This document shows positions 45,377 to 56,395 of a stretch of 64,000 nt of DNA, piece by piece. Each line of letters opens with the position of its first letter. Within the stretch, counting starts at the first letter, position 1. Under the pieces are notes generated by a model that saw only the letters and a program-made list of their open reading frames with translations, had not been told where the DNA came from and did not search any database. The translations under genes were made by a program, and so were the position numbers. Where the stretch lies: the NCBI GenBank assembly GCA_024220505.1, contig JAKZZE010000009.1:1126001-1190000 (forward strand), in the 5' to 3' direction. This DNA is from Rhizopus arrhizus. Lineage: Eukaryota > Mucoromycota > Mucoromycetes > Mucorales > Rhizopodaceae.

Positions 45377-45380
<4 letters not shown>
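43850..45380. other. Intergenic, AT-rich
   Basis: No gene found. Contains a short CACCGT triplication near 43886, several A/T runs and, near 44931-44958, TACAGGGCGTACGGTCC, which is reminiscent of a Tc1-type terminus but has no partner that I can find. Confidence 0.4.

Positions 45381-45413
<33 letters not shown>
45381..45413. repeat. Poly(T) tract
   Basis: About 33 consecutive T, 24 bp to the left of the LINE-B target-site duplication. Confidence 0.8.
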
Positions 45414-45417
<4 letters not shown>

Positions 45418-45448
45418 TAAAATATTGGGTACTATCTGTATTCAGATG

Positions 45449-45790
45449 GTCCTCCTTTCAGTCTGTTTCCTATTGGTTTCTCCGCTGGTCCACCATCTGT
45501 CTGATTCTTTTTGAGCTCAATCACCTTCAGCATCAAAAACTGCTCCCCTCTCCTCTTTCCCAGAAAACGTCTTTTAGACTGGTTGCCATAGAACTGATAC
45601 TGATGTCTATGACGCGTCTTTCCCTTCTTACTCGATTGCTTTTCTTTTACCCCCTTCATCCTTGATCCCAAAGGATGCTTTTTCGATCCCCTTTCATTCC
45701 TTTCTGATTTGACTCGGACGATTAAGGCGTATTAAAGACACCGTGCGCTTACCTAATTCTTTTTTAATATAAATAAAGTGTATGGTTAAT
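45449..45790 (+). mobile_element. LINE-B 3' fragment with target-site duplication
   Basis: A 342-bp insertion bracketed by TGTATTCAGATG (45437-45448 and 45791-45802). It holds the last codons and 3' region of LINE-B, including TCTGTTTCCT, GATCCCAAAGGATGC and AATAAAGTGTATGGTTAAT, and matches 26.1-26.45 and 59.28-59.59 kb. It is strongly 5' truncated. Confidence 0.75.
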
Positions 45791-46151
45791 TGTATTCAGA
45801 TGATATTGTTTTACATGCTTTTATTTTGTTAATAAACTTGCTTGATGTGTTCAGTTAGATTGTTGTTCAATTTAGGACAACAATACACATTGCTTTTAGA
45901 GGCAATAAAAATAATTGAAGAATATACTCTGTTGGTGAGTATATTGTAAATTGATTATTTAAAAATAATGTTTTGTATTCATAATCAAAGACACATACGC
46001 TGTTTAGAGTTTTAAAAGCTTAATTGTCTTCAAAAAGGCCTTTTTTTTTTGCATGTGCTATATTCAGCGGTGGCTTTTTTGATTAAGGCCTTGTTATTAT
46101 ATTTAATAGCTGTAGCAAGTATATATTCATGGATACACAGCATATCTTTTT

Positions 46152-47209
46152 TCAGCCAGTTTTTATCAAAGTTCTCAAACTCCAGGTCATCTCTACCATT
46201 AAGGCCCATAAAATATTCTCAACAAGCTTACTAGAAGATATAAACTTTTTTTCTTTCATACTTGCTATTTTTAATGCTGCTATCGATACTTCTTTCTTAT
46301 TTAAAATTATGTATGTAAAAAATTTTAGCAACAAGGAGATTGCTTCTTGAATGTGATTTGTACTTTCAAACGAAAGAAGGTGCATAAGTACGTAGCCTTT
46401 TTCGCGGAACTTCGAAGTTATAAATATCCAAAGGTTTGCAGGGTGCAGCTTCACATATTGATTCAGCAATCTGGCACTTTTTATGGCTGGTTTAGGCGTG
46501 GTTGTAGTAAAGATATTTTTGATGGAACAGTATTGTATGTATGAGTAATGCTTTTTGGCAGGTTTTGTATGGATGATCCTAAAAAAGCAGTGATAATATT
46601 ACTATTGATAGGACCAAGATAGCCAGAAGTAACGAGTAACTCAACATTACTGAACCTTATTGTTAGTTCAAAGTAATCGGATTGGGCTCTTGTTTTTCTT
46701 CTTATAAATGATACAGCTTTCTTCTGAGAACCAACAAGAGAAACATCGGCGCAATCATCGACCTTTTTGTTGTGTACAAAGGCACAAAAGCTGGTGCACA
46801 AAAACCAGAACACATCTAAAATAACTATGACTTCCATGAACCTTGGGCAGCACAAGTTAATAGTCAAGTTGGCTTGAAGGACATTGGCATTTTCTTTCAT
46901 CAATCTGTTCTCGGCATGCTTGTTATCAAATAAGGTATAACAGCTAGTATCAAATAAATAATTTGCAGAAGAATGTAGAAGATGGTTTATATTATCTTTC
47001 ATATCTACCTCGTACTGCTTTTTTTCAAAATACTTCAGTTTTTCTAGTTTTTTAAATGTTTCTACTTGTCTCTTAAGTTCTTCTGGAGTCTTCATTAATT
47101 CAATATGATCATTTTGCGAATTTGTTTCAAATGTAATGTTCTCTTCACGAGAATCTTCAATGACTGTTTGAAATAAGATCAATTTTGATGATGGGACAAA
47201 AAAGACCAC
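46152..47209 (-). pseudogene. Unidentified decayed coding region
   Basis: The largest leftward frame (47209-46481) has no initiating ATG and is coding-like: KTPEELKRQVETFKKLEKLK, then YFEKKQYEVDMKDNINHLLH and ELTIRFSNVELLVTSGYLGP. A second frame continues to 46152 with VKLHPANLWIFITSKF. The overlap and frame change suggest one broken gene of an unknown, probably repeated family. No known domain recognised. Confidence 0.35.
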
Positions 47210-47279
47210 TTTTGTCCTATACTCATAAACATTTGTATGAAAGCAATTTTAAACTTGTCATAATTCTGTTTCATAATCT

Positions 47280-48260
47280 ATAATTGGCTGCCACTTTCTC
47301 TGTATTTATTTAGTCCTTGGATGATTATCGACTTTCTTTTGCCTTTCATGATCTACGTCCACCCATGTGCGGTCGTCAAGTAACCCCTTTCCTCTGCTCT
47401 TCTAAGCTATTGATTGACTATTCCATGATTTTCGTTCGGTAGTAGTGAGCACAAACGCTTGCTTTCAATTGCTAATATCTGGGATGTTACATGCTCCTCC
47501 GGTTCTATCGCTGAGACAAAAAGTGTTTCAGCTCCATCTGTTCATCGTTTACCTTGTTAAACTTACTACCAACCGTCTTCGTGTTCGTGCTAATTCAGAA
47601 CTCTAGGTGCATCCTTATCTCGCACGTCGGTTTCTCCGGACAGTGCGACAGAATTCAATTTTGCTTGCTTCTTTTCTTGTTTGTCCTTTCATTCCAGTAT
47701 GATATGCACATTTGGGTTTTACTCCCTTCAAGCAGGACCTCGTCCATATTGTTGATGTCTCGCCTTTTATTTCTGCTCTGGGTTTATTGATTTATACCTC
47801 TTCATATCCCACGTTGTCAATGCAGTTCCGCCGCCGTTATCTCCATGGTTCGGCCTCGTCCAATTACATGCCTCCTCCGACTTCGTTGGCATGGACAAAA
47901 TTCTGGGCCTATCCTGTCCCTCATGCTTGCCGTAATGCTTGGTATCGTCTTTTACACCGCAGTATTCCTCATCGCTCCTTGTTGAATCAACCAATACCAT
48001 ATTACTTTCCTTCTGATACATGTCCCGTTTGTGCTGCTTCCTTGGATATTTTGAAGAACTCTCTCTATGGCTGTCAAAAAAATGGCTCGTCTGGCAAACT
48101 GTTTGGGATGAATATTTTCGCCTTTTGACTCTGACGTCAAACCAACTACAAAAAGACCTTTTCCATCTGGAATTTCCTCCATCTATCTGTTTTCTTCTGC
48201 CTGTTTTCCCAGCTGTCATGGTTGGATATGCTTTACTGACTATATGGTAGTTGATTTTCA
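47280..48260 (+). pseudogene. LINE-C relic with zf-RVT region
   Basis: The rightward frame reads FWAYPVPHACRNAWYRLLHR, then SDTCPVCAASLDI (zinc CxxC), and shifts frame near 48075 into KKWLVWQTVWDEYF. This parallels the LINE-C fragment at 25.2-25.8 kb. Stops and a frameshift show decay. The upstream part to 47.28 kb is similarly degraded. Confidence 0.6.
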
Positions 48261-48498
48261 ACAATCAACCTTTTGTTCCACCTGTTGTCGGTGAAAATTC
48301 CCGCAAGCTCATACGCCAGTCTTTTCTAGAAGTCATCCTTGCTTAAGGTCGCGCTCACCATGTCTTGCCCCTATCAGTATTGAATTCATTTAGATCACCA
48401 GTGAAAGATTTCCTTACAATTATTCACATTTCAATAATTTTATCACAGCACCAAAAAAAAAAAGATATTTATAAAGAGACTGTGAACAGAATTTTTCT

Positions 48499-48920
48499 TT
48501 GAACAGCATTCCTACTACAACTAAGTATGCTCGCAAAACTTTAAAAGCCCTGGAACAGCTGGCAAATGATGAGACTTCTCATATAGAAAATCAAACTCAA
48601 GAAGAAGCTACTGAATCAGAAGTCATTCAAAGTGAACAGGAAGACCAAAAATATTTGCTTGATTTTTTAACTCAAGACTTTTTGATTCTCCAACATCTAA
48701 CGTGATTGATATAGAGTTCAAAAAACTTATTCAACCAAATTGTATAAACATGATGAATACGAAGCTATTAAGCTACTATGGTAGCAAACTGTCAGTCGCA
48801 AAATATGAAAACATGATTAATAAATACAAGCTACAAAAAGAATGTATCAGCATTGATGAGAATTTAAACATTATTATAGGTAATGTATTTGAAGGATTAA
48901 GGGCTTTCCACCTTGAGTGA
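48499..48920 (+). pseudogene. Unidentified two-frame coding remnant
   Basis: Two adjoining frames read TTKYARKTLKALEQLANDET, then an acidic stretch, and KLLSYYGSKLSVAKYENMIN. A single frameshift near 48.70 kb would join them. I do not recognise the product; it may be the 5' part of a repeated mobile gene, since no continuation follows. Confidence 0.35.
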
Positions 48921-48929
48921 GTACAGAGC

Positions 48930-50640
48930 TTTTATATCAATAACTGAAAAGAATATTTTATTAATCGTCTAAAGCTTGTATTTTTTTTAGCAACAATGTA
49001 TGCAATGTTATTGCTTATATGAAGTTTTTTTTTGTAGGGGTAGTTAGGCCGAAATTTATTAAATAAATAAATTGCGTACATGAAGAAACAAACAAGCGTT
49101 ATAAAAAAAACATGAAATCCTGACACCCTTGATCATACTTGATACCACATTAAAAGCTATTAAATATTAGCATAATACTAAGACTAGGAGCTTTATTTTC
49201 TGCCATCACATGGGGAAAATTCCCTCAAACCCCATATTACTTGGTTATATTTTCAGGATTTTTTTTGTCGATTTTTATTAGCTTTTATTTCAAAATTTCC
49301 ATCCAAAGACACCATTACTTTAATAAATCATAAAATATATTTGAAGTCTACAAAAAATTTGAAAAAATTCATATCAATAGTAAAGGATACATATAATGAT
49401 TCTATGCAACAAAATAGCCAAATAATATGGAAACTTGTCTACAGCATGCATTTAAAATATTTCTGACCAATAAAAAATATCGTTTTATTTTTTCCAGAAA
49501 TTTTTCGTGCAACGTACAGCCATAAAAGGCTTGCGATGACATCAAAATCTTTAATATGTAAACCATCTTGCACATATTTTTTAAACTTAAAGTCAAAAAA
49601 CAATTGCAGTGGCTCGATTATATCATCACGTTAATAAACTTGACCTTTGAATCCATAAAAAAACTTTATAAATGCAAAATTGTTATTCGTACCTATTACG
49701 ATAAGAGCTAGTGCTATAGTCTGGACAGTTATTTGAAAGATAAACTCGAATGGAGTCTCTTTGGTTTTTTGACATTATTGGCTTCATGAAGAGATTGTTG
49801 TTGGTGGAAGGTCTTTTCTGGATGTCCTGTTTTATTGGAATATACATTGTTCTTTTCATGGTCTAGTATTATTTGTTTGAGTTGATCGAAGTTTATCACG
49901 ATCATTAATAGTTCTGAAATGCATTTTGGCGCATTGAATGAAAACAACTCTGTCATTAAATATAGCATAGTTGCTTCTAAAGAAACTATATACATCAAAA
50001 CGCAAAGCCTTAAAGTATAAAAAAAAGTTCACAGCGTACATAATTTTGTATTGATCTTAGGCTTACCAACCGTCTGTACAGCTATCATTGCTTTTACATT
50101 TTATTTGTTGATGGCATTTTTTGCAAAAGTTGACTGGCCACAATGTATCTTCGTGGATCGTTTTTGTAGCTTTGCGACTTTTATCAGGTTTTACTTCGAC
50201 ATAGCCAGTTGAAAATTTGACTCGACGTTGTTCTAGCTAAAACATGTTTCCATCTGATCGCCTCGTTTCCGTGTTCTCCACAAAGGTATTTAACCTAAAG
50301 TTTGGAGAGAAAACAAAATAAGTAGCCTATAAACAGTATATATCAACTAGTATTGGGTTGTTATTGACCATTTGAGTTTATTTTTTTCTGGGGCGTGAAA
50401 AAGTGGACTGAGTATGGTGTCCAGGTATAACTGTAGAATAGGCATGTTAATATCTCTCAATTAATACAACTAACATGTAAGTCAAATAATCGATGAGTCT
50501 CTTGAACCGCTTTATTGAGTAAGGGCGAGAGAGACGTTTTTTTAGAGATTGGGATAACGGTAAGATTTTTTCCCTGCACTCTTAGTAACTTCTCCCAAAA
50601 ACACACGGTAAATTTTAATTTGTACAGTCAAGGAGAAAAA
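48930..50640. other. AT-rich region with weak relics
   Basis: No intact gene. On the minus strand near 50.05-50.25 kb a broken frame has NFCKKCHQQIKCKSNDSC, a Cys-rich stretch of unknown origin. The remainder shows nothing recognisable. Confidence 0.35.
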
Positions 50641-50651
50641 CTCAAGTTTTA

Positions 50652-50661
50652 AGGAAAAAAG

Positions 50662-50691
<30 letters not shown>
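50652..50691. repeat. Poly(A) tract
   Basis: About 35-40 consecutive A downstream of the small membrane protein gene. It may be a retroposon tail or a slippage tract. Confidence 0.75.
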
Positions 50692-50693
<2 letters not shown>

Positions 50694-50835
50694 CTTCAAG
50701 GGACAAGAGATTTGCCACAAAACCGGAGTCTTAACCGTAAATATGCATTTACAACACTTTGAAGTTACAATTAAAGAGCATTCCTTTATAGGCGCATATA
50801 TGTTTATACAAAATTTATTTCTGCAATAATAAAAA

Positions 50836-51036
50836 TTACGTATGAGGTAGATTTGCATTGGTTGGGTCTATAGTGCTGTGATTGATTTGATTTGATTTCG
50901 TTCGTAAATAACTTGGTAAAAGAGCAAAAAGAATTATGATAGCAATAATCAATGATATTCCAAAAAATTTTAAGAATAATGTTAGGAATCTAAATCCTTT
51001 TGCCTTGGGTTCATGCTTGGCTTCGTCATAATTCAT
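50836..51036 (-). CDS. Small single-span membrane protein (66 aa)
   Basis: An ATG-initiated frame starting MNYDEAKHEPKAKGF. One strong hydrophobic segment (about residues 22-44, LKFFGISLIIAIIILFALLP) follows a basic cytoplasmic-like stretch, then a short polar tail. The upstream layout (TATAAAC at 51105-51111, about 70 bp before the ATG, then a pyrimidine-rich leader) matches the other genes here. Function unknown; no family recognised. A chance ORF cannot be excluded. Confidence 0.5.
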   Translation of the reverse strand: MNYDEAKHEPKAKGFRFLTLFLKFFGISLIIAIIILFALLPSYLRTKSNQINHSTIDPTNANLPHT

Positions 51037-51248
51037 AGATGTTGGTCTGTATTAACGAGAGAGGGAGAAAAAAAGATGAGGAAAAAGAATCATTTTTCTA
51101 TATAGTTTATATCACATCCAAGTGAAGAATGTTTAGTTTTGTCTCAAAGTTACAAGAAATAAAGCTTTATATGTTCAAGATGACCAGCTTCTTGAACAGG
51201 TCTATATTTTTTATTTTTTAAACTCTAAGCAATACTTTACAAACCAAT

Positions 51249-51938
51249 TTAAGGACAGAAAGTGACAGTGTATCCTTGAGGAGAAGCACAAGCATACATA
51301 GATGTAGTATCGTCGTAAGCATAGGTGTAAACATCAGGACAGGCATTCTTGACAGGAAGAGAATACTTATTAGCAGGGCATGTACTAGGAGTAGAGTAGT
51401 CACCAGTACAACAGTATTCAGGAGTGCCAAAGGCGCTACAAGCGGACTTACAGCCAATGACGTTACCTTTGCTATCCTTATCTTGAAGTTCTTCAGGGCA
51501 GGATGGAAGGCTTGAGCAAGCGGGAGCACCACACTCATATTTGTAGGCGCTATTGGCAGTTTTACCGTTAGGGGCAATAGCAACGGGTAAGTTGTAACCA
51601 TCAACAAAAGAAACATCATAGTAGTCCATACCAGCAGCACCAGATAAAAGGAATTCAGCAAGAGAAGCAGGAGCACCTACTTGACAGTCGCTACTACCGC
51701 TGCAATCTTCACGAGCCCAGATACGACCACCCCAGTTGGAAGGGACGGAGATTTGAAGAGAGTGTCCAGCTGTGACAGAGGAAGACTTGGCATCACCACC
51801 GCCATTGGTAAGTTGATTGATTTGAAGAGAGCTCTTACAGCTATTCTTGACAGTAAGTGTAACAGAGTTAGTAGGAGCAGCCATAGCAGTCATACCAGTA
51901 AGAGCAAGGAAAGAAACGAATGAAGAGAAAGCAACCAT
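51249..51938 (-). CDS. Secreted thaumatin-like protein
   Basis: A thaumatin/PR-5 family protein (229 aa, one exon). The signal peptide is about residues 1-20 (MVAFSSFVSFLALTGMTAMA). The mature part starts NSVTLTVKNSCKSSLQI. It contains the family core VPSNWGGRIWAREDCSGSSD, then YYDVSFVDGYNLPVAIAP and CKSACSAFGTPEYCCTGDY, and closes YTVTFCP. Many paired Cys fit the disulfide-rich fold. Fungal members are extracellular and some act on beta-glucan; activity here is unproved. C-ending codon use suggests high expression. The TATA box (52059-52066, minus) and a palindrome further upstream may control it. Confidence 0.94.
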   Translation of the reverse strand: MVAFSSFVSFLALTGMTAMAAPTNSVTLTVKNSCKSSLQINQLTNGGGDAKSSSVTAGHSLQISVPSNWGGRIWAREDCSGSSDCQVGAPASLAEFLLSGAAGMDYYDVSFVDGYNLPVAIAPNGKTANSAYKYECGAPACSSLPSCPEELQDKDSKGNVIGCKSACSAFGTPEYCCTGDYSTPSTCPANKYSLPVKNACPDVYTYAYDDTTSMYACASPQGYTVTFCP

Positions 51939-52058
51939 AATGAATGAATAAAGGAATGAATCAATAAAGAAACGAGTGTGGAATGGGGTGTTTTGTAAGT
52001 AGAACTACAAAAAAAAAAGAATGGATAAAGAATAAAAATATTCTGATCAAAGAACCAT

Positions 52059-52066
52059 TATTTATA
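52059..52066 (-). promoter_or_regulatory. TATA box of the thaumatin-like gene
   Basis: TATAAATA on the minus strand, about 121 bp upstream of the ATG at 51938. Confidence 0.55.
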
Positions 52067-52151
52067 CTTTTTCTCATGAGATCAAACGACAAATGAAAAA
52101 CTTTTTTTTCTCAGGAACTGAAACATCGTTTAGTCATTGGTAAAGAAATTT

Positions 52152-52166
52152 GAACGAATCTCGTTC
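52152..52166. promoter_or_regulatory. Palindrome upstream of the thaumatin-like gene
   Basis: GAACGA-ATC-TCGTTC, 6-bp perfect arms, about 215 bp upstream of the start codon. A factor-binding site is possible but unproved. Confidence 0.25.
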
Positions 52167-52169
52167 GTC

Positions 52170-52944
52170 AAGTCTTGGCTTGGCTAAGACATCAATCCTT
52201 CGGCGCTTTCGAAATCTAGAACCTTCACGAGTGTGAACTGTGCTCCTTTAATTTTTTCCTTGTTTCAAGTTAAAGTAATTTTAAACATATCAAATGTGAT
52301 TCGTTTGATCAAGATCATTTGGTTTCATTGTACCTTGAAAATTTTTTTTACGCTAAATCCAAAAGTGGAAATATCCCGTAGCAAGTAAAAAGAAAGGAGA
52401 ATATGCCATCAATTCATTAAATCAATTGTAATGGCCATCTTGTTTAATTTCTTTTCTGTCATTTGATAAGGTCCTATATCCCGCTTAAACCCCACTTTGG
52501 ACCCCTCCTTTTTTTTTGCTTGTATTTCAGACTATGCGAAGTGATGTATTAAACTTACAGAAGAAAGTGAAACAAAGAAGGGAGCCGAAAGAATGGAGAG
52601 CACAATGAAAGTCATGGATACACGAGATAGTATGTTTAGGAGGGGCTGGGGGACAGACAGAAGGATGAACTATATTGTGATCCTTGCACAATTTGGCGGT
52701 CTTAAATTTTACGCAGCTGAATAACTTACAACCTTGACAGAGCCAACGAATCCTTTATATTTATCCTCCTTTTTGCTTTTTTAAAATGACTAGATTTATT
52801 CATACTTTACTCACAACTACATACCTAGACTGATCGACTCCTTTTCATTCACTTTTTTTTTTAACAAAGTCTCAACTTCCCTTCCTTTTTCTTTTTCTTT
52901 TTCTTTTTTCTTTTTCTTTTTTCTTTCCTTACTTTCTTAGTATA
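52170..52944. other. Divergent intergenic region
   Basis: Shared upstream region between the thaumatin-like gene and the SH3 scaffold. It ends in a long CT-rich tract immediately before the ATG at 52945. No ORF supported. Confidence 0.45.
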
Positions 52945-55040
52945 ATGGTTATCTCAAAAACAGTTTACGCAATTCATAATTTTGAAGCAGAAAATGAAGA
53001 CGAACTTAATTTTTATACAGGCGAACCCATAATAGTTTTACAAAAAGATGATGGATTTGATGATGGTTGGTGGAAGGTAAAGCAACGACAGCAATGAAGA
53101 ATAATGTGAAATTAATTCTGGGGAATAGGGTGAAAATATAAGAGGTGAAGTAGGCCTGTTTCCAATGAACTATATCACATACCAACCTTATCAGCAAAAC
53201 CAACTCCCTACACCGTCTAATTCATCCAGTAATAGAAAACTAAAGGACTTGATAAGTTCAGATGATCGACCACCTATTTCTTCAACACAATTAAAGAAAT
53301 CTGTCATCCAGTCTTTGTCGCACCCCAAATTAAAATTAACTTCACCTGAAGATTGGGATACAGATCAAGTAGAAATTTGGTTAAATGCAATTGATTTTGG
53401 TAGCATAGCAGCAAATTTCAAAAGTAAAAAGAAAAAAAAAAAAAGAAAGAAAAAAAAGAGGCAAGATGTGCTGATTTTTTATTTTAGCACAAGAAATAAC
53501 AGGAGACATATTATTGGAATTAAATATGGGATCACTAAAAGAGTTGGATGTACCTACTTTTGGCAAAAGATTTAAACTACAAACAGCAATCAACGTACTT
53601 CGAGAGGAGTGCTTACAATACAGTATATCAGATGATCAATCTACTAGTAAATTATCCTACAATGAAGTTTACTATAAAAGTCAAACCATGTATCCTCGAG
53701 AAGAAGAAAAAGGTAAAGCACACACGCGCAGCTTAATTACTTGATCAGAATTACATTGTTTGTATTAGAACTTGGATTAATGGCTTACAATGATAAAAAA
53801 AGAGTAAGTAACCCCCTTCTACTCCTAAAAAAAAAGACAATATAAAACAACTTGATCTGTTGTCCTCCTCCTTTATTCACATTTTTTTCTCCTATAGACT
53901 GATCACGAGCAGCAGCAAAGCAATGGATTAAAGTAAAGGAAATTTTTCTTTTTCTTTTTTTCTTTTTATACTTAAATGAAATCTTATTTTTCAACTGTTC
54001 GTAGAAATATACCTTTTACATCAAATCAGCCTAGCATATTACCTATAGATCACACTTATATAACACGCACAGAAGAGGATGATAACAATACCCCACAAAT
54101 GCAAGGATGGCTGCATAAACAAGGTTGTAAATATAAAACATGGAATAAGCGCTGGTTTGTATTGAAAGGATCAAACCTCTTTTACTTTAAAAGCTCCAAG
54201 GTACAAACCAAAACATGAAGGCAAGAATGATTTTAATATATTTTGATTAGGATGTTCGCATGAAAGGCATCATCAATTTGCGAGGTTATCGAATCATTAC
54301 CGACGAATCCATTCAACCCGGAAAATATTCATTTAAAGCACAACACGAAGAAGAGCGTACATTTTATTTCTATACTGATAATGAAAGCAGCATGAAATCT
54401 TGGATCACAAATCTTATGAAATCCACCATCTCTCGGGATTTGGCTGCTCCTGTCTTGAGTTCTCGTGTCATATCTACTGTCTCGTTGGATGTTGCACGTC
54501 GCATGAGACCTCGCCCTCCTTCAGTCTTGATTTACAAGTCGAAGAAGCCAACGTGTGAGCCTTCACCCGTCTTGCCAGAGGAATTGGTCAATCAAGACTC
54601 TGGATTTGATAGCGATAATCAAACGTTTGACTCTTCCTTTCGTCAAATAGACGAAGATGATGAGGATGAAGGTATTGAACAAGACGATGCTGGTTCATGG
54701 GGCCGCGCAGAATTTATCGAATGGGTGAATGCTATCTGTCAAGGCGCCAACATATCAAGTTTGGACCAATTAAAACAAGAAAACATCTTGGTTGAGCTTT
54801 TACAAGAATTGAGCGGCAAAGAAGTACGTAGTTTTAAAACACAGGATAGTATTGCCGATGTTTTTGAATTTATGGCGGAGGAAGGCATTCCATCCGTGAA
54901 TGAATTGTTTAATGCTCAAGGTAAATACTTGCTTCATTATATATAAACAAGTACTTATAGCAATTTAAATAGATGTCTATCAAGGAAATGAAGATAAAAT
55001 TATAGTCATGTTGAGGTCTATCCTTGAGTGGTCTCTTTAA
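52945..55040 (+). CDS. SH3-SAM-PH-CH scaffold protein (Boi1/Boi2-like with added C-terminal domain)
   Basis: A probable polarity or cortical scaffold. Eight exons (52945-53076, 53129-53423, 53488-53712, 53769-53803, 53898-53932, 54005-54200, 54251-54920, 54973-55040) stay in frame for 551 aa. SH3, residues 1-62: KTVYAIHNFEAENEDEL, DDGWWK, GEVGLFPMNYI. SAM, about 110-185: PEDWDTDQVEIWLNAI, LKELDVPTFGKRFKL. PH, about 260-355: MQGWLHKQGCKYKTWNKRWF, RTFYFYTDNESSMKSWI. The last 100 residues read GRAEFIEWVNAICQGANIS, DSIADVFEFMAEEGIPSV and GNEDKIIVMLRSILEW, which fit a calponin-homology fold. SH3-SAM-PH order is that of yeast Boi1/Boi2, which bind Cdc42 modules and lipids. The CH-like end is, as far as I know, absent there. 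Confidence 0.88.
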
Positions 55041-55693
55041 TTACCCCACCTAATTTCATATCTGCTATTATTATTGTTATTTTTAATATATAGTATTTTA
55101 TTATTTACAAATCTTAATGTCTACCCTTTTTTTTATTTTCTCTCTCTTCTTTTTCTCTTTCAAACCACAAGTTTTCAAGATTGCACGTCGCCGACAAATA
55201 TCAAATATAATAGTGCAATTATACATCTCTTTAGTGTCTTTTTTTCTGTTACAGAGTTCTTCTGTGCCTGAAAAAAAAAGACTTTAGGTTTCGTTTTTAA
55301 CTTTTTTTGAGTCTTTGCACGACTGGAAGAGACTCATAAAAAGGGAACCACAGAAGGAAACGAGCAGATTCGCTAACATCGATTGAGCTTTTTGAAGCAA
55401 TGAACGACGTTTGATAGTAACTGACTCTACATACAAGAATTTAAGACTATTTTTTTTTTAGAAAACAGAAAAAAAAATTTGCAGAAAGCTTTTTTCCGAC
55501 AAGTGAGCAGTAAATTACTTTCCTCACTCTTAATACATTATATTTCATCGTTGAAGCCAACAGATCTAATTTCTCGATGTATAATTTTAAAAAAGAAAAT
55601 AGATATAAGAAGTCTGTGTTGATTGTAACATACAGTTGCAAAGTTTTCTAATTTTCTTTCAAATATTCTAGAACAATGAAAAAGTTTTTTTAT

Positions 55694-55734
<41 letters not shown>

Positions 55735-56395
55735 AAACATAAGCAATCAGAAAAGCATGCATGACTAACTAAGATGGATAAAGGTGGTGTTTGATGGTTT
55801 CATTTAAATACAGACGTTATGTAAGAAAGAAAGTTATTCTGTTGGAAAGAAACTAAAAGATTATTTCAGATTTTAAACGATGAAAGACGAAAGGAAAAGA
55901 AGCATATGGACCTAATACATTTATTCAAACCAACAGGATTTAAAAAGCACATATATTTTATAAAATTGTTGAAATAATTATTGGATGCGACCATTCAAAG
56001 AATACCGCAAATAATGAATTGCAGAACAGTTCTGGAAACATGAAGATCATCACATAGTCAACAAGTTTTTATTGGTCATTATTTTATAAGTCAAAAAGAA
56101 GTAACCTATCCTGCAATTTTAGCTCTATAGGATCAGTCCGAAGAAGAGAGCAAAGTGTTTTAAGTTAAGCAAGCTTTTCTTTGAACTATATATCACATAA
56201 ATAATTTTAGTTATAAAGAGTTGCCTTTCTAATTGACTAGAAAGAAAGATTTATATAGGCTTAAAATTGAATACTTTTAAGGTATAAAGAGTGTCCCTTT
56301 CATTTTATTGTGGTATTTCAAGTATTTAAGAAAAATATAAGGATAATTGAGAAAAGAGAAATAAGTTAGTACTTACGAAACTATAAATCTTTGTG
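55041..56395. other. Intergenic, AT-rich
   Basis: No gene. A T-run of about 34 nt lies at about 55699-55732. Otherwise nothing recognised. Confidence 0.45.

Noticed and set aside
51218..51676. 152-aa Leu/Val-rich ORF overlapping the thaumatin-like gene
   Set aside because: Frame-shadow of the secreted protein gene, whose frame has a signal peptide and the family motifs.
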